Of a DNA stretch of 64,000 nt, positions 23,826-36,800 are shown piece after piece. This DNA is from Nemopilema nomurai (lineage: Eukaryota > Cnidaria > Scyphozoa > Rhizostomeae > Rhizostomatidae), in NCBI GenBank assembly GCA_003864495.1, contig ML133478.1:45629-109628 (forward strand). The letters run 5' to 3'. The notes under the pieces are model-generated. The model was given only the letters and a program-made list of their open reading frames with translations. It searched no databases and was not told the DNA's origin. Each line of letters begins with the position of its first letter. Positions within the stretch are counted from its first letter, which is position 1. Both the position numbers and the translations under genes were made by a program.

Positions 23826-26761
23826 TGGTCGTTGCTACTCAGTTTATAATGCTTATGAGTCGACAAGAGAACTGTGACTTAACAGCCTGTTAAGATTCGG
23901 TAGAAAATGTTGATAGAAGAAATGGGAGGGACATCATAAAGGCCCACAAAGTCAGACACCTAGAATTGTGCTCCCAACACCATAAATTGCTAGTGGGGCT
24001 TTGGAATTGAGAGCACTGAAATGGGAAGGGAGCTATCGGGGCAAATCAGACTGCAAAGAGAGCTATCCCTAGTTTGAATATTATCCATCAACGTCCATGT
24101 CATCATCTGTTAAAACGTCATTATTTGATTTGATCAGGTGTAAACGTATACTCCCAAGGCCGGCCGCATCAGGGTCTACATGGAGGCGGCTTCAGCTGCG
24201 TCACTCTATTAGAAGCTCTGGTGGTAACATGCTACGTAGGAGATCTTAGCAACACATTTGCTTTTCACAAAAAATTAGCAACGTCTTCTTAATATCTAGC
24301 TTTGATATCTCTGCAAAAAGTTGTTGTTGGAACACCGTGAGATTTTGTGATTTTGCGACCCCCGTTATTTCATGGTGCCTCCTTGGTGTTTGCAACCCCC
24401 TTACTCCTTTTAAGCGATGTTGCATCGTTAGGTGATGGCCATAGGTATATGCAAATTCTTCACTTATGTTTTTAGGATTATTCACTTTTGCGCTACACAA
24501 AATTGTTTGCGTGGCGAGGGGATTTGGCACCTTGCGCGATGCATAAATTAGAGCAAGTGCTCGAAGACCTTTGGTAGTGATTGTTGATGCGAGCCAGAAG
24601 TTAGTCGGCTTTTGAGCGTTTTCATTAGATCAAAATCAGACAAAAACCTTGGCTTTGGTTAAAGAGAGATCAGTCAAAGTCAATTTTCTTTCCAAAAGAA
24701 ATCATTCCTTTTTCAGAAGAGGAACTGTTCAAGAGCCATCTGTCGGATGCAAACAACAACACAAGTACTCTAACATAACACTAATGTAAGCTTCCTCTTT
24801 TTAAAATGTCCTTTCCGACATTTACTATATATCAACGATCGTTGATTTAGGGGTGCACCTGTTCCAATCGTTGTTGACAGTGAGGATTTGTCATATTGGC
24901 GTATCGAAGTATTGGATGCCAAGTCAGAAGTTCTGCAATCAGCATACCTCAAGAAAGCAAACACGATTGTAAAGGTTTAGACACGTTGCGCTACATAAGA
25001 GGTGCAGCTTGAATAAGGAGCACAAGTTTGTGTATCTAGTGTCGAAATATATAAGGCAGTGGTTATGCCATGGGGGAGCTGACTGCAGTAGCTGGGAAAC
25101 CGAGGCATATTAGATTGTAAAAATTTGCCGGACAGAGAAAGAGCAAAATGTTTTGAACTGCCGCCTGCAGTATTTCAAATTAGTGATTCTTTTCCGATTT
25201 GCAAAAGAGCAATGCTTTGTCGTTCAATTCTTTCAAAAATTTCTAAGAAACTTCGAGAAGTTGGCAGAATTGAGGGAAGCGTGTTTGATTTATTCAAAGC
25301 TCGACCCTCTGAATAAGGGAAAATGCTTTCTATGAATAACTATTGACCAAACGTCAACTTCGGTGAAGACTTAAATTTTCCAGGCAAAATGGAGCTGACA
25401 GGTGAAAATTTTCTTTGAAGAAGATATTCTGAAGCCAAAGTGAAACACAAATTCAGGGCGATTTTATTGTGTGGCTTTTGTAAAGTCTTTAAAGGGAACA
25501 AAGTCCTAATTTACCAAGTGCGATAAAACAGCAATTCAATGTAATTGACACCAGTATCTGAGCTAAAACGACAGGCATACGAAGGTAAAGACCGCCATTT
25601 AGTGTTTGGTTTTATTTGTAATAAGAACGCTCGTTTTTATCAAATCTGATAGAATACGGGAATTTAATTAAGAGCTTTGCACCTGCACGTTCATTCAAAC
25701 AATGCTTCACAAACATATCACGCCATCAACCTAAACAACATGAAACGATGTTCTTGTCAAAGTCAGGGGGGTGCCTCTGTTGTTAATACAGAGGTTGACA
25801 AAATGAATGAGCTAGGTATATTCTTTCAAAAGTTCGGTATGTAGGAGTTTGCAAGGCAAAATGCACAATACTTATGCAAGATACAAAATAACCATAGTAG
25901 CCAAAAGAAGTAAAGAGAAAGATTTTTAATCTAAAGAGAAATTTATCTTTAAAGCTCGCTCAATTTTTGGTGTCTTGCAGTGGAAGCAGTTGTCATTTCT
26001 TAAGAAATTACACTTTTGCTCGAATACTCAAATATCTCAAGGGCACTTCCTAGGTACCTAAAGTTTTTATCCATTCGACAACGACAATTCGTGATGCTGT
26101 CACAAACCAGTTATTGGTAGCGACCAGAGACCTGGCCCCATTGTGCATTTGGATAACAAGATTAAAATAGAAATAGGGTAGCAACCAATAATCTGCATAT
26201 TACTCGATTTGTTTTCTTCAAAAAGGATTCTTTGAAACATAATAAAGCTAGCCTACATCCTGACGATTATAGGGAAAGTGACAAGTCTTTCAAACAATGA
26301 ATGTTTCATGACAATCACTTAAGTGGATACACGGCAAAGACCACGAGGTCCCCTAATTTGTGCAAGAATAAATTGCTAAGGAATCCATCATTGCTTGATA
26401 ACATGGAAAACAATTTTATCTTGTTCGTAAATTGGCGTTGTACGCCTGGTTTATTGATTTTCTGATGACTATAACGTGGTCTATGAACATTTCAATATTC
26501 CCCCCGTTTAAATTCTAATGGTTCACTGATTGTGAGTTGAATGCTCCTTTATCGTTGTTCTTAAATTTATTTTTAGCAGATCCCAACAAAACGACAGCTG
26601 ACTGGATTCGCCTCCACGGTTTTTTAGAACTCAAAACGAGGCAAACAACAATGTGAAGTGACAACGCGAAACCGAGGCTCTCAAGAAACTTTATATTTAT
26701 CAACTTCTGCACATGTTGTGAAGTTGTCAGTAATCAAACGCGTGAAGCTGCAAAGGTGAAG

Positions 26762-28572
26762 ATGATGACTTCACAAGAAGATGAGGGTGTCCTGATGGCC
26801 AAACTTGATGTCGTGAAGGACATAAGGTCAGTTGAGAATTGTGCTTCTGATTTCGTTAATGCTATTTTGCAAGATTTCATGTATGCAGGATTCTTTTTAT
26901 TTATTGCTCAAGAAAGACATCTTTGGCATTATTATTAAAATTCTGCAATTTTTTTAAGTTTTCGCCACTCACTTACTTAGGGCTAAAACAATGAAACTGG
27001 AGAGGCTGAAGGCAAAAATCATGCAACAATTGCAATCGATAAAGGTGGAAGATGATCATCTTCATGATTATAAATCAGAAATTGAACAACTGCGAAGAGA
27101 AAAAATAATGCACATTGAATCACTGAGGCTAATTGAAAGAAATATCGCTGTGGTAAGACACTTTAAAGTTTTATTTTATAACACATGTTTTCTGATTCAT
27201 TCTGAAAGCTTTTTTTCTATGACCCAATTTTTAGCTTCATTACCTATGACTACATTAGAAGCGTCTATTTTGTTGTTTGCGTCATTCCTTATCGAAGAAA
27301 GCGCAAGATTTTTTATCTTCTAGGAATGAATGTGTTGTATATTTTAAATTGTTTTTAAAGAAACTCAAAATATTCAATTTGGTTGTTTTGAAAATGTAAA
27401 GCTACTAATATATAATGCTCCTCTGATGCAACCACAAATGAGAATTTTTATATGTTTTTAGCTTTAGGTTACCAGCTGTAACATAGTTGAAGGATTTTTC
27501 CTAAATTTGATCTTTTCTCAGATGGAAAGCACTATACTAGAAGCCAACCAAGAACGGGACAAGCTTAGTGAACAAACATATCTCTTATTTGAAGAGTACA
27601 ACCCGCTGAAGGATGACATTGACACACATAGAATGCATATTGGGTTGACTAAGCTAAAGGATATTCCAGAGAAAGACATTCTTGTGACTGATGGGTAAGC
27701 AAAAACTCACCTTGTATCTCAAATTAATGTCAAAAGTCGCAGATGAATTGGTTAATTGAGAGAAATTTAATTGCAATAAATTTAACAGAGAAATTGAATT
27801 TGAATCATTCAACTTTTCATGTTTTAACAGACATAAAACTGTCTTAGATGGATTCTTATTTCTGTAGACATGCTCTAAATAACAGAAGTATCTTATGTGA
27901 ATTTTGAAAAAAAATTTTTTTTTAAGTGAAAACTTGTTTCCTCACTTTTTGATAAATTAATTTTTTTGTGATTGATATTTCAAATTTAAATGCTCAACAT
28001 CTGTAATGAAGCAGAAAGTCATGCTTATAATTCCAACATCATTTTGACTTTTTTAATTACCAGTTGATTAAATGGCTAATATATATTGTTACTTGTCTAA
28101 TGTTTTGCTGCCACTAGAAAGTTACAGCTGTGGAAACGCTCACAGAAAGATTTTTTTGGGAAAAATTTTTGACAGTAGAATTGCTTAACCTAAAGCATTG
28201 AATTTGGTTTTATGAAAATAATATTCATCTTGAAATGGTATCAACATTTCAAGTACCTTCACAATTATTTTGAATTTCCAGCTCCTGTAATGCTAGTTTT
28301 GGTCAGCCATCACCATCAGTTGCTGAAACATCATCACATGATTCTTACAACACTTGCTCGCATTTTCCTTCAAAACTACTGCCAACATTTGTCCCTTCAA
28401 ACCAGCTGACAAAGTTGACGTAGCAAGAGCCCCCAGGCGACACCAGCGGCCTCCCATGAAAACATGCCCTTCTTGTCAGGAGCTGATACACAGAAATGCC
28501 CCTGTCTGTCCTATGTGCAAAGCAAAGAGCAAGTCAAAGAATCCAAAAAGATCAAAAACAGAGTCTTGCTGA
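26762..28572 (+). CDS. ZC4H2: ZC4H2, C4H2-type zinc finger protein
   Basis: ZC4H2 is a nuclear metazoan protein with roles in neural development and with RNF220 in ubiquitination. Exons are 26762-26826, 26981-27152, 27522-27694 and a final exon ending at 28572. The first three encode the N-terminal coiled coil, including [29 protein letters not shown] and [20 protein letters not shown]. The last exon encodes the zinc finger [18 protein letters not shown] and a basic tail. Between them the frame shifts within 28282-28425. Either a 20-nt exon (28282-28301) joins an exon starting at 28406, giving 597 nt and 198 residues, or there is a one-base indel. Human ZC4H2 has 224 residues. The start could be the ATG at 26762 or the one at 26765. 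Confidence 0.9.
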
Positions 28573-30855
28573 GTAGTCTTAGAGATTAATTAATATGTTA
28601 GTGTAAATAGTAATGTTTATATTTACGGTATTAAAATTGACCTTTTTTCTTTTTAATTCTTGAAGTTATATATACTTATTTGAGAATTTTTTGGGTGCAT
28701 CACATTCAGTTAATATCCAACTTGGTTTTTGTCAAGATATCTACTGACCATGCTTTCTTTGACTTCAAAATAACCCGAATACGAAATATTCCAAGTAACT
28801 TTACTCAATTGACAGAGAATTTCATGGTAAGATGGGTATGACGTTAATAGGGAGAGATTCAAGCAGATAATTGTTCACTTTAGTCGAAGATGCACAATCT
28901 TCCCATCTCGACACGTTTTTCTAACTCAGTTCCATTACACTTTTTATTACACGACTTTAACAGAAAACCGACTGAACAACCAACAAGCAAATTCCCTTGG
29001 CTGTGATAGAAAGCTCAGTTCGAGATAGAAAGCTCAGTTCGAGATAGTTGGTTTGAACCAAATCTTAGTCCGGTTTCATAAGCTTGCGCCCTTTTTGCTC
29101 CCAAGGCTGTTCGCGTCTCCTCAATACCTAGCTTATCGTAAAAGCATACGTTGTGTATGAGCGTAGGAATCGTTTTATACGTTTGGATATGGCTAGGATG
29201 GCCTAGGCTAAGACTAGGACGCGTTTTTGTGCGTCTCTGAATCAAAAAGCCTGAGCTGCAGTGGTAAGGTCAAATCAGTTCTCGAATTTCACGAAGCATG
29301 CTCGACTTGGCTCTTTGAATTATGCAGTGTGCGTGCGAAACCCAGCTTAGATTTACCAATTTCTACGAGAACAATTTTTAAGCTGAGGGGTGGTGGTGAT
29401 CGACAACTGCATCTTGCCACAAAAAGAGTTTCTTTTCCCCATTCTCTGTTTTCTTCGAGTTTCTCTCTCACGTTTACTAGACAACGAAGCTGCATTACAT
29501 TCAAAAATACCTGCGTGTTCATTTTCACAAGCGTTGCAAAGCAACTGGACAAGAATCTAAAATGTTGGCTATTTATTCGTGTTTGCAACCTACTTTCTAT
29601 AAATTACAGATAGCCTGCGTCACTCGTATTTCCGTTTCGCTGTACTTCCTTCCACCAGCTGGTCAATCTTCTGTATATCTCAATTCCAAAGCCCCTAAGC
29701 CATTTTCACTGGACTTCTTTTGATAACCTCTGCTGAACTCCACCATATGCCCTTCCACGGCATCCTTCCAACAGCAACGAACCAATTTTCGTTCCTCTCA
29801 AATTTACGCTCCTCTGATTTTCTGCTTGGTTTTCCACTTCCATGCATGAACTTTTGTTACTCTGGTACCCAGGCAAGCAATCGCAGAATTTTCACATCGC
29901 TATTGTGCGAATCTCTTCGTTGCCAACACAAATATTGCGGCTCTCAAGATCTTTGCAGGATTTAGTGATGCCAGGGCCGACACAAGAAAAACCACAGAAG
30001 CATTTTACGCCGTCTATTTTCTTACTGCAAAATTTTTAATTACACTTGCTTCTAGTGTAACAATTCACTCTAATTTCTTTATAGGAACCATCAAGAACAC
30101 TATACGTCTAGGGTTAATAGGACTTACTTCCAATCAGATAGAGTTTGAAGAAGGACAATCAATTGCATTAGTATCAATGTTATTATGTAATTTTCCTTCG
30201 TTCGCTAAATTCTAGAAATAAATATTGGCTAGTGATCTTAAAATGCATACGTTTTTGGAGGGGAGTAGCGCCATTGAAACTTCAATGGGATCTTGAAATT
30301 TGTCAAAATGGGATGATTTGAAAAGCGCGGGAAAGATAAAACATGATGAAACGAATATATTGTAAATTAAGAGTTTATTTTAAATGTCAATCATAATTAG
30401 ATAAAGGAGTAAGTACGAACTTTGTAAAGGAACTAATGTATTTTCAAGTAAAATGCACAGTACCAGAACTGGCCTTAAAGTAAAATTTCATCAGACAAAG
30501 AGACTTCTTCAAAATAATTTCTTTGGGCACGTGCTGGACAAAATTGGTGGGACGAAAGTCGTGGTCTAAGGTTATAGTTCAGATTTACGAACATTTCTAT
30601 GTTTACTAGAACACAGAGCAAGAAGTAAACAGGAGTGCTTTCCAGGCGCAAGAAGAACGATAAAAAACACCTTAAGCGAAACACTGATATGAAGTTAAGT
30701 TTAGAAATTCTGTCACACTTTCCTTGTGGATACTGGCCTCTGGCTATAGTAAATCTGAAATACAATCGTTCCTAATTGGAATACATATCAAAGCATGCGA
30801 CAAAAGAATCCAATTTACAATAGAAGTCATGATGAATTCATCACGTGACTAAATC
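28573..30855. other. Convergent 3' flanks of ZC4H2 and AMPK beta
   Basis: Open frames on both strands at 29015-29613 overlap one another and lack splice context or similarity. No gene, RNA or clear repeat is supported, apart from a doubled 'gatagaaagctcagttcga' near 29006-29045. Confidence 0.45.
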
Positions 30856-33800
30856 CTATTTGACAGGCTTATAAAGCACCGTGGTGATGTACTTCCTTCG
30901 ATAGCGATGCGTAGCACTGAGCGTCATCACAGCGTCCTGAAAGAAAGAATCACAAATTGGAAAAAATTGAACGGCTTTCCGTCGTCGAAAACAATACTGG
31001 ATTCTCAGAATTAATCAAAACTCCAAAACGACTGTTTCTAACGATAAGAGACATCTACACTTTAGTTTTCTACCTTCCTCGTTCCAAAGATGTCAACGCA
31101 TATGTGTTTATTTAGAACCATTTGCTGTCTCACATTTCCAAGTGATGGTTATGCCATTCCCGGAAAATCTCTCTATGACGTTGGAAGAGTCAGCTTTGCA
31201 TTTAAAGTTTTTAAACAGTTAGAAAAGTGGAAGTGTAGGATTTATAAACTTCGAACTAGGTCAAAATCACCTATCTCAGTCATCTAGAGTCATGGAAGTC
31301 AAACTTTTAGGAATGTTTACCAGGGCCTATGGGTGGAAGGGTAAGTGTTGATGTTGACCTTAAGGTGAAAGATTTTATACAGTTACTACATAAAGGATAA
31401 ACCGTTGACTGTTGTAAACTGCATGCTTTCCCTGCAAACTGGCATCAAGTAAGACACACGGAGAAAGGCAGCAACAACAACCTCACCTTGATTGAGAGTG
31501 CATAAAGGTGATTCAATGCAACGTGGTGGGGAACAGGAAGCAAGGTTAGGTCCTCCTGAAAAAAGACGGGAAAACCATTTTTCTCCGAGGGCCTTTGGTC
31601 GGATCAACAAAAAACATCACGAAATGTCAAACCTATGCTAGGGAAAAGGAGTGTAGAAAAACTACATTCAAAACCTAACAATGTGAAAAATGGAAATTGG
31701 AATTAAAGGAAAAATCAGCCACAAATTGTCCGTAGCTCTTTTTCATAGCGCATGAGATTTCGTCTCCTTCTGAGGAAACTCTTTCGCTGATACCTAGCCT
31801 AGATTATGTCATTTGTTGGAAAGTTTGAATAATCATTGGATGATATGAAATGTTCAAATGTATATGACGCCTCTTAGATATGATAGATATGAAGTTATTG
31901 TCGAGGTAAAACTTCGGACGTGTCAATATATCAGAGTTTGCCATTACCTGATCAATGGCTTCCTTGTTAAGTATGACATTTAGAAGGTGCGGTGGAAGCA
32001 AAGGCGGCACAGCCGAGTGCAGCGTATCATGAACGACCACCGGTGTATGATGGGAAGGGATCAACTGTCCATACGAGCCAGGAGGAGAAATTTGCCCTGG
32101 AAAATTTCAAATCATCAATTACGTCACTTTAACAAACTCCGGTGCCTTGGGTTTAAGCACGATAACCGAAGGCAGTCGGTCTAATTCAAGACAATTAACA
32201 AACAAATCACAAGGGCAAAATTATCAGACAAAAAACAACGACGTATGCTAAGAAAACAATAGGCATCTTGGTTATAGAGCGATCATATTCGATGTCTGAT
32301 GAATGGAAACTTCTATTATCTAGCCATCTAAAAATGGTTTAAGAAAAAGGCTACACTCTCTGTCAATAACCAAAGGCGGACTGACAGTAATACACTGGTT
32401 GGGATATACCAAAGAAGACTGGGGCCAAAGCAAAGGATTTGGGGGGGGGGGGGGCCAAGAGACTTCTGCGATGGGTATTCACAGCTAGCACTATAAGTGG
32501 GCTACCAACTTTGTAGTATAACTTCAAATAGACATAAGGAAATTACGAAAACAACCACTGGCCATAACAATATCAAATTGATCAAGACGAAACTACTTCT
32601 GCAAACCCTGCATCACTGCCGACAAGAAAATATTTTAACATTTGGAAAATATTTGGCATGTAAAGGTAAGATTATTTATGTAAATTACGTGGATAAAACA
32701 ACTTTTAAGGCGTAAAAACTATAATTTTTATGTTCTCCTTCCTCCCTAATTATTATATGGGTTTGAAAGAGACCGTTTTAAGCATTCATATCTAAAGATT
32801 GCAGAAATTTTTTTACTGAGTAGTACGGCAGTTTTTTGTAAATTTATCAAAGATTAAAATTTAAAAGCAAATTAAGATTATTTTTCAGCACATTCTACAA
32901 GCTTATTTTCTGCAAAAACATCCAAAATAGGCCTAAATATAGCTGCGAGGCACATTTGTTGTCATATTTTTTTAATTCTGATTGGCTTTATGGGTTTGCA
33001 GAATTTTGGTTGTTCAGCCAATCGAAAATTTGGAGCCTATGCTCTCGTGAAAGCATATGGCACATTCCGTTTGATAACGCTTGATAATAAATGACCTTGA
33101 AAATTCATCCATATCTTCTGAAAATCTAGAATCCCTGCAAATACTGAGATGAAGACAGGAAGAGGGGCGGCGAAAGAGAAGATTATGTCGCGGAATGCAC
33201 GAACAATTTCACGAAACAGCGCCGTATTACAGCGTGGGCAGGATAAATAGCCTTCAGCTTTGACGCCGATTCTGAACATATTGTCACCTGCAACAGTTTC
33301 TTCCATATCAAAACAAACACATGGCTTGACCTAAACATTTTGCAAATCACATCTTCGACAAATCCTGCTCAACATTTCACAGCTGGCAGCATCAGCGTCG
33401 AACAAAAAATGCTTATGTATCCGTAAAAGAAACAGCGAACTCCTACTTGCAGAAGAACAGTGTTAATTTGATAAAACCTTAAAGGAAATTTACCTAAACT
33501 AAAAACGATTGCTACAATGAAGCACCAATTCGAAGTCAAGAACAGAATAGAAAAGCAAATTTAGACCCTGATTTGCTCACACTTACCCGGATTTGCTAAA
33601 ACTAGAGAAAGTGAAAAGGTTACAAATGAAATTTCCAAAAGCATTGCATTTACATGACAACTGTTGGAGCCGTTCCATTTTGGACCTGCTATCAGTTCTC
33701 TTTTGGCTCTGCTACAGACGTAGTTCCATTTGGGACCGTTCCATTTGGGACCTGCTATTAGTTCTCTTTTGGCTCTGTTACAGACGTAGTTACATTTGGG

Positions 33801-36800
33801 ACCTGCTATAAGTTCTCTTTTGGCTCTGTTACAGACGTAGTTACATTTGGGACCTGCTATAAGTTCTCTTTTGGCTCTGTTACAGACGTAGTTCCATTTG
33901 GGACCTGCTATTAGTTCTCTTTTGGCTCTGTTACAGACGTAGTTACATTTGGGACCGTTCCATTTGGCACTGGTATAGAGGCTAATAAAGTACGATCTCT
34001 AAAACATTTGTAGGTGTGTTGTTTCTTATTGCGCGCCAAAAAGAGAAGAAAACAAAATTTGTTTGCTTCTGGTTTGATAGTTCATGATGGATCGTATAAA
34101 GAAAGCTCTGGTAAATTTTTCTCCATTCAATGTCTGTGTTGGTCACCAAAGTCCAAATAAAGAAGTCCAGTCAAAGAAGCTTACGGCAGCGAAGAATTTT
34201 GCTATGATTCTAAGGATGGACCCTAGGTGTGGTGCTTTAAGACGTTTGACCACAATGAAAAGTGGCCAGCAAGATGCTAAGAGGAGGTTCTGTGTTAGGC
34301 CAGGAAAAACAGTTTATTGGTGCTTTTAGCTGCCATTTATTGAATTCCCAGCCTCTGTTTATGTTTGTTTTTGCCAAATAAAACGAACCATTTGATTGTC
34401 TGTTTTATTGAATATGACACCAAAAACTGCGCATGTTACTTCTCCTAATGTTGGACAGGGGCGCAAATGAGAGATGGGGTGGCGGGTGCTACACCTCCAA
34501 TAATTTTACCACCCGATCTCAGTTGAAATTTGATAGCGATAAAGTCGGCCCCAATCTAGCCCTGTGCTTAATCTGTCCGTCACACCCAAAATTGATCCCT
34601 ATTCTGCTGGTACTTTGCTGTATTGCAGTACAGTAAGGCATATAGTGAACGCATTTTCCATGAAGGGCCAATCATCGAACAATGACAGGAGATCGCATTT
34701 GATGATGACACCACCATCGTGAAAACAGGGCAACAAGGATATCACCTGTGTGGGTTACTCCGTGCGTTCGAAAATCAGAAGAATTTAGGCGTCTCTGGCA
34801 ATATCCATTTCGCAAAAGTCAGTCGGTCATAGCGAAAACTCGATCCCTTCAAGGAACACCCCACTAAAAAATAGCATTTGTGCCCCTGATGTTGGGGACC
34901 TGAAGCGGAGCCTTTTGGAACCCTTCTAAGGTTCTCGTGTAATCATGAAGTATTTGGAACCGTGCCCAATGGAACCGTTCCAATTTCTCTAGTGCAGCTG
35001 AAAATTTTGTTCCTGAATGTTGCATTAAAGAAGACAAATATTATAAGTGATTCGTGCTAGACTAGACTATAAGTACCGTCAACTGAGTTCTAATTCGGAA
35101 AGTCCCTTTTCAGCAGTGCTGCAGAACATATTGTCGTTTCTGAGAACCTGGGAAACAGGGCAAACATTACTGTGTACACTGGAGAAAGTTTCCAACAAAA
35201 ACTCCTAATTTGGTTGTTGTTGGCTCTTTTCTTCTTTCGGCTAAAATGGGCTAGCCAAAAAAAACAAGAACATATAATAAATCTTTTTCATCAAGTTTTG
35301 CAGAAAATTTTCTGCCCAGCCAAAAAAACATCTGGGGATCTAGTTCCCGGGTCCCGACAGTTTTTGCAGCTCTGCTGAGTTTCCAGTCGGGCATTTTGAA
35401 ATTCATTGTGAGAAATGATAACCTAGATGAAGATGTTTTAACTTTCAAAAGTTTTCCTATCAGAAATATTTTGATGAGGATATAAACTCACTCATGGAGC
35501 CAAAACTTCCTTTCTGCTTGCCAGCGTCTTCATCCAACGCCTCCGCTGCGTCGAAATCTGAGTCTTTGACAACAACAACGTTATTCCGGCCTCCAAATGT
35601 ATCATTGACAGTTGGCTGAAAACAAAATATATCCAATTAAAACTGCTGGAAAACAATCACTCAAACGAGGATTTAATATATAAGCAACATTTATTTCTTT
35701 ATAGTTTACCACAGCAATGACTTTCGGCATTTTTCGGCATTTCGGCATTATTCGCCCACCTACAATTACCTTCAGAGCTTTTTTACCCATAGTGACAGTA
35801 TATTAAGAACAATAAAGAACTTGGTTTAACGTAAATTGATAAAAAAAAGTATTTTTAAAGGACTTCACTGAAGGGTATTGAGAGACTGTTACTTAGATAC
35901 CGGGACAGGGCCTGGGTGCAATGATGGTAAGCGGGGGTCTGGAATGTGCGGAGCACCCAAAACTGTGAAAAGAGCTACGGCTGTTAGTAAAAGACGCAAA
36001 ATGAAACAGCTGAAGAAACTGAAAATGCAGAAGAAAATTTTGAAAAAAACATATCTTATTTAAAACAAGGAATTATAATAAGAAGAAAATGGTTAGAAAC
36101 TACAAGAAAAAGGTTTTGAGGCCGACAAAACATGCGAAGACAAAGAATAAATAGTACTGATTTGGTAACAACATTGTTTTCACACAAAATTGCAGTCAGG
36201 AATCTTTAATATTCTGCGCATGCGCAAAAACGCAACCCGCAAGTATTGCGATTCAGTTGACAAGCGTGTTGATCGGCGAGCATTAGTTACGGCATGCTCT
36301 GGTCTTCCTTCAAACCGCACAAATCTTTCGCCTTTTACTAAAGATTTCCGTGGGGGAGGGCAAATTCATGAGCCTATAGTAATTTTTCGAATGCCCCACC
36401 TTGAGTGGGGCTACAAACAACTAATGAAAACCGAGAACCTTCCCAAAGAGCCGGTGGATTGGGAGGGGCTGTTGAAAAGCAGCTCCACGCAATAACTACC
36501 GCTTATCGTATTTTTGATATGAAAGTGTTGTGTACCCATTTTTAATTAGAAATTTACAATTTGTCTATATGTGCACATATCATCAGGTCTGCTTTAAAAA
36601 AATGCTTGGCTAAATAAACTGGAAACTCTACATTGTTGATTTTTCAGTAGAATTCTATGCTTGGGTTGGATCTTAAGTATTTTTTGCCTTAGTACCACAG
36701 GCAAGGAGGCATACTGCCTTCACATCATCAAATGCTATTGCAGGACTACACATCCAGCCAATAAATGTATTAATTATTCCTAGCCCTTTTCCGTATAAAT

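Larger units (their letters stand above)
21789..26761. other. Long stretch without a supported gene
   Basis: A plus-strand ATG frame at 22307-22558 (83 residues) has moderately protein-like composition but no recognised family. A hAT-type MITE end (ccgcccctg) lies near 22738 and a TTG microsatellite at 23747-23825. Other open frames look random. The upstream exons of the TSEN15-like gene may be hidden here. Confidence 0.4.
33664..34990. mobile_element. Possible DNA transposon in an AMPK beta intron
   Basis: The left end GGAGCCGTTCCATTTTGG near 33666 is loosely matched in inverted orientation by the segment ending near 34984 (reverse reads GGAACGGTTCCATTGGGC). The motif gttccatttgggacc recurs as subterminal tandem repeats. 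A plus-strand ATG frame at 34084-34329 (81 residues, basic) lies inside. No target duplication or transposase motif is evident. Confidence 0.35.

Noticed and set aside
29015..29613. Overlapping open frames on both strands
   Set aside because: Mutually overlapping, low-support frames with no similarity or splice signals.
33037..33306. Minus-strand 89-codon frame with CPRCN
   Set aside because: It lies in an AMPK beta intron and shows no recognised family or splice link; the cysteines alone are not enough.
33593..33811. Plus-strand frame with repeated LLVLFWLCYRRS
   Set aside because: It is produced by the 51-bp minisatellite staying in frame, not by a gene.
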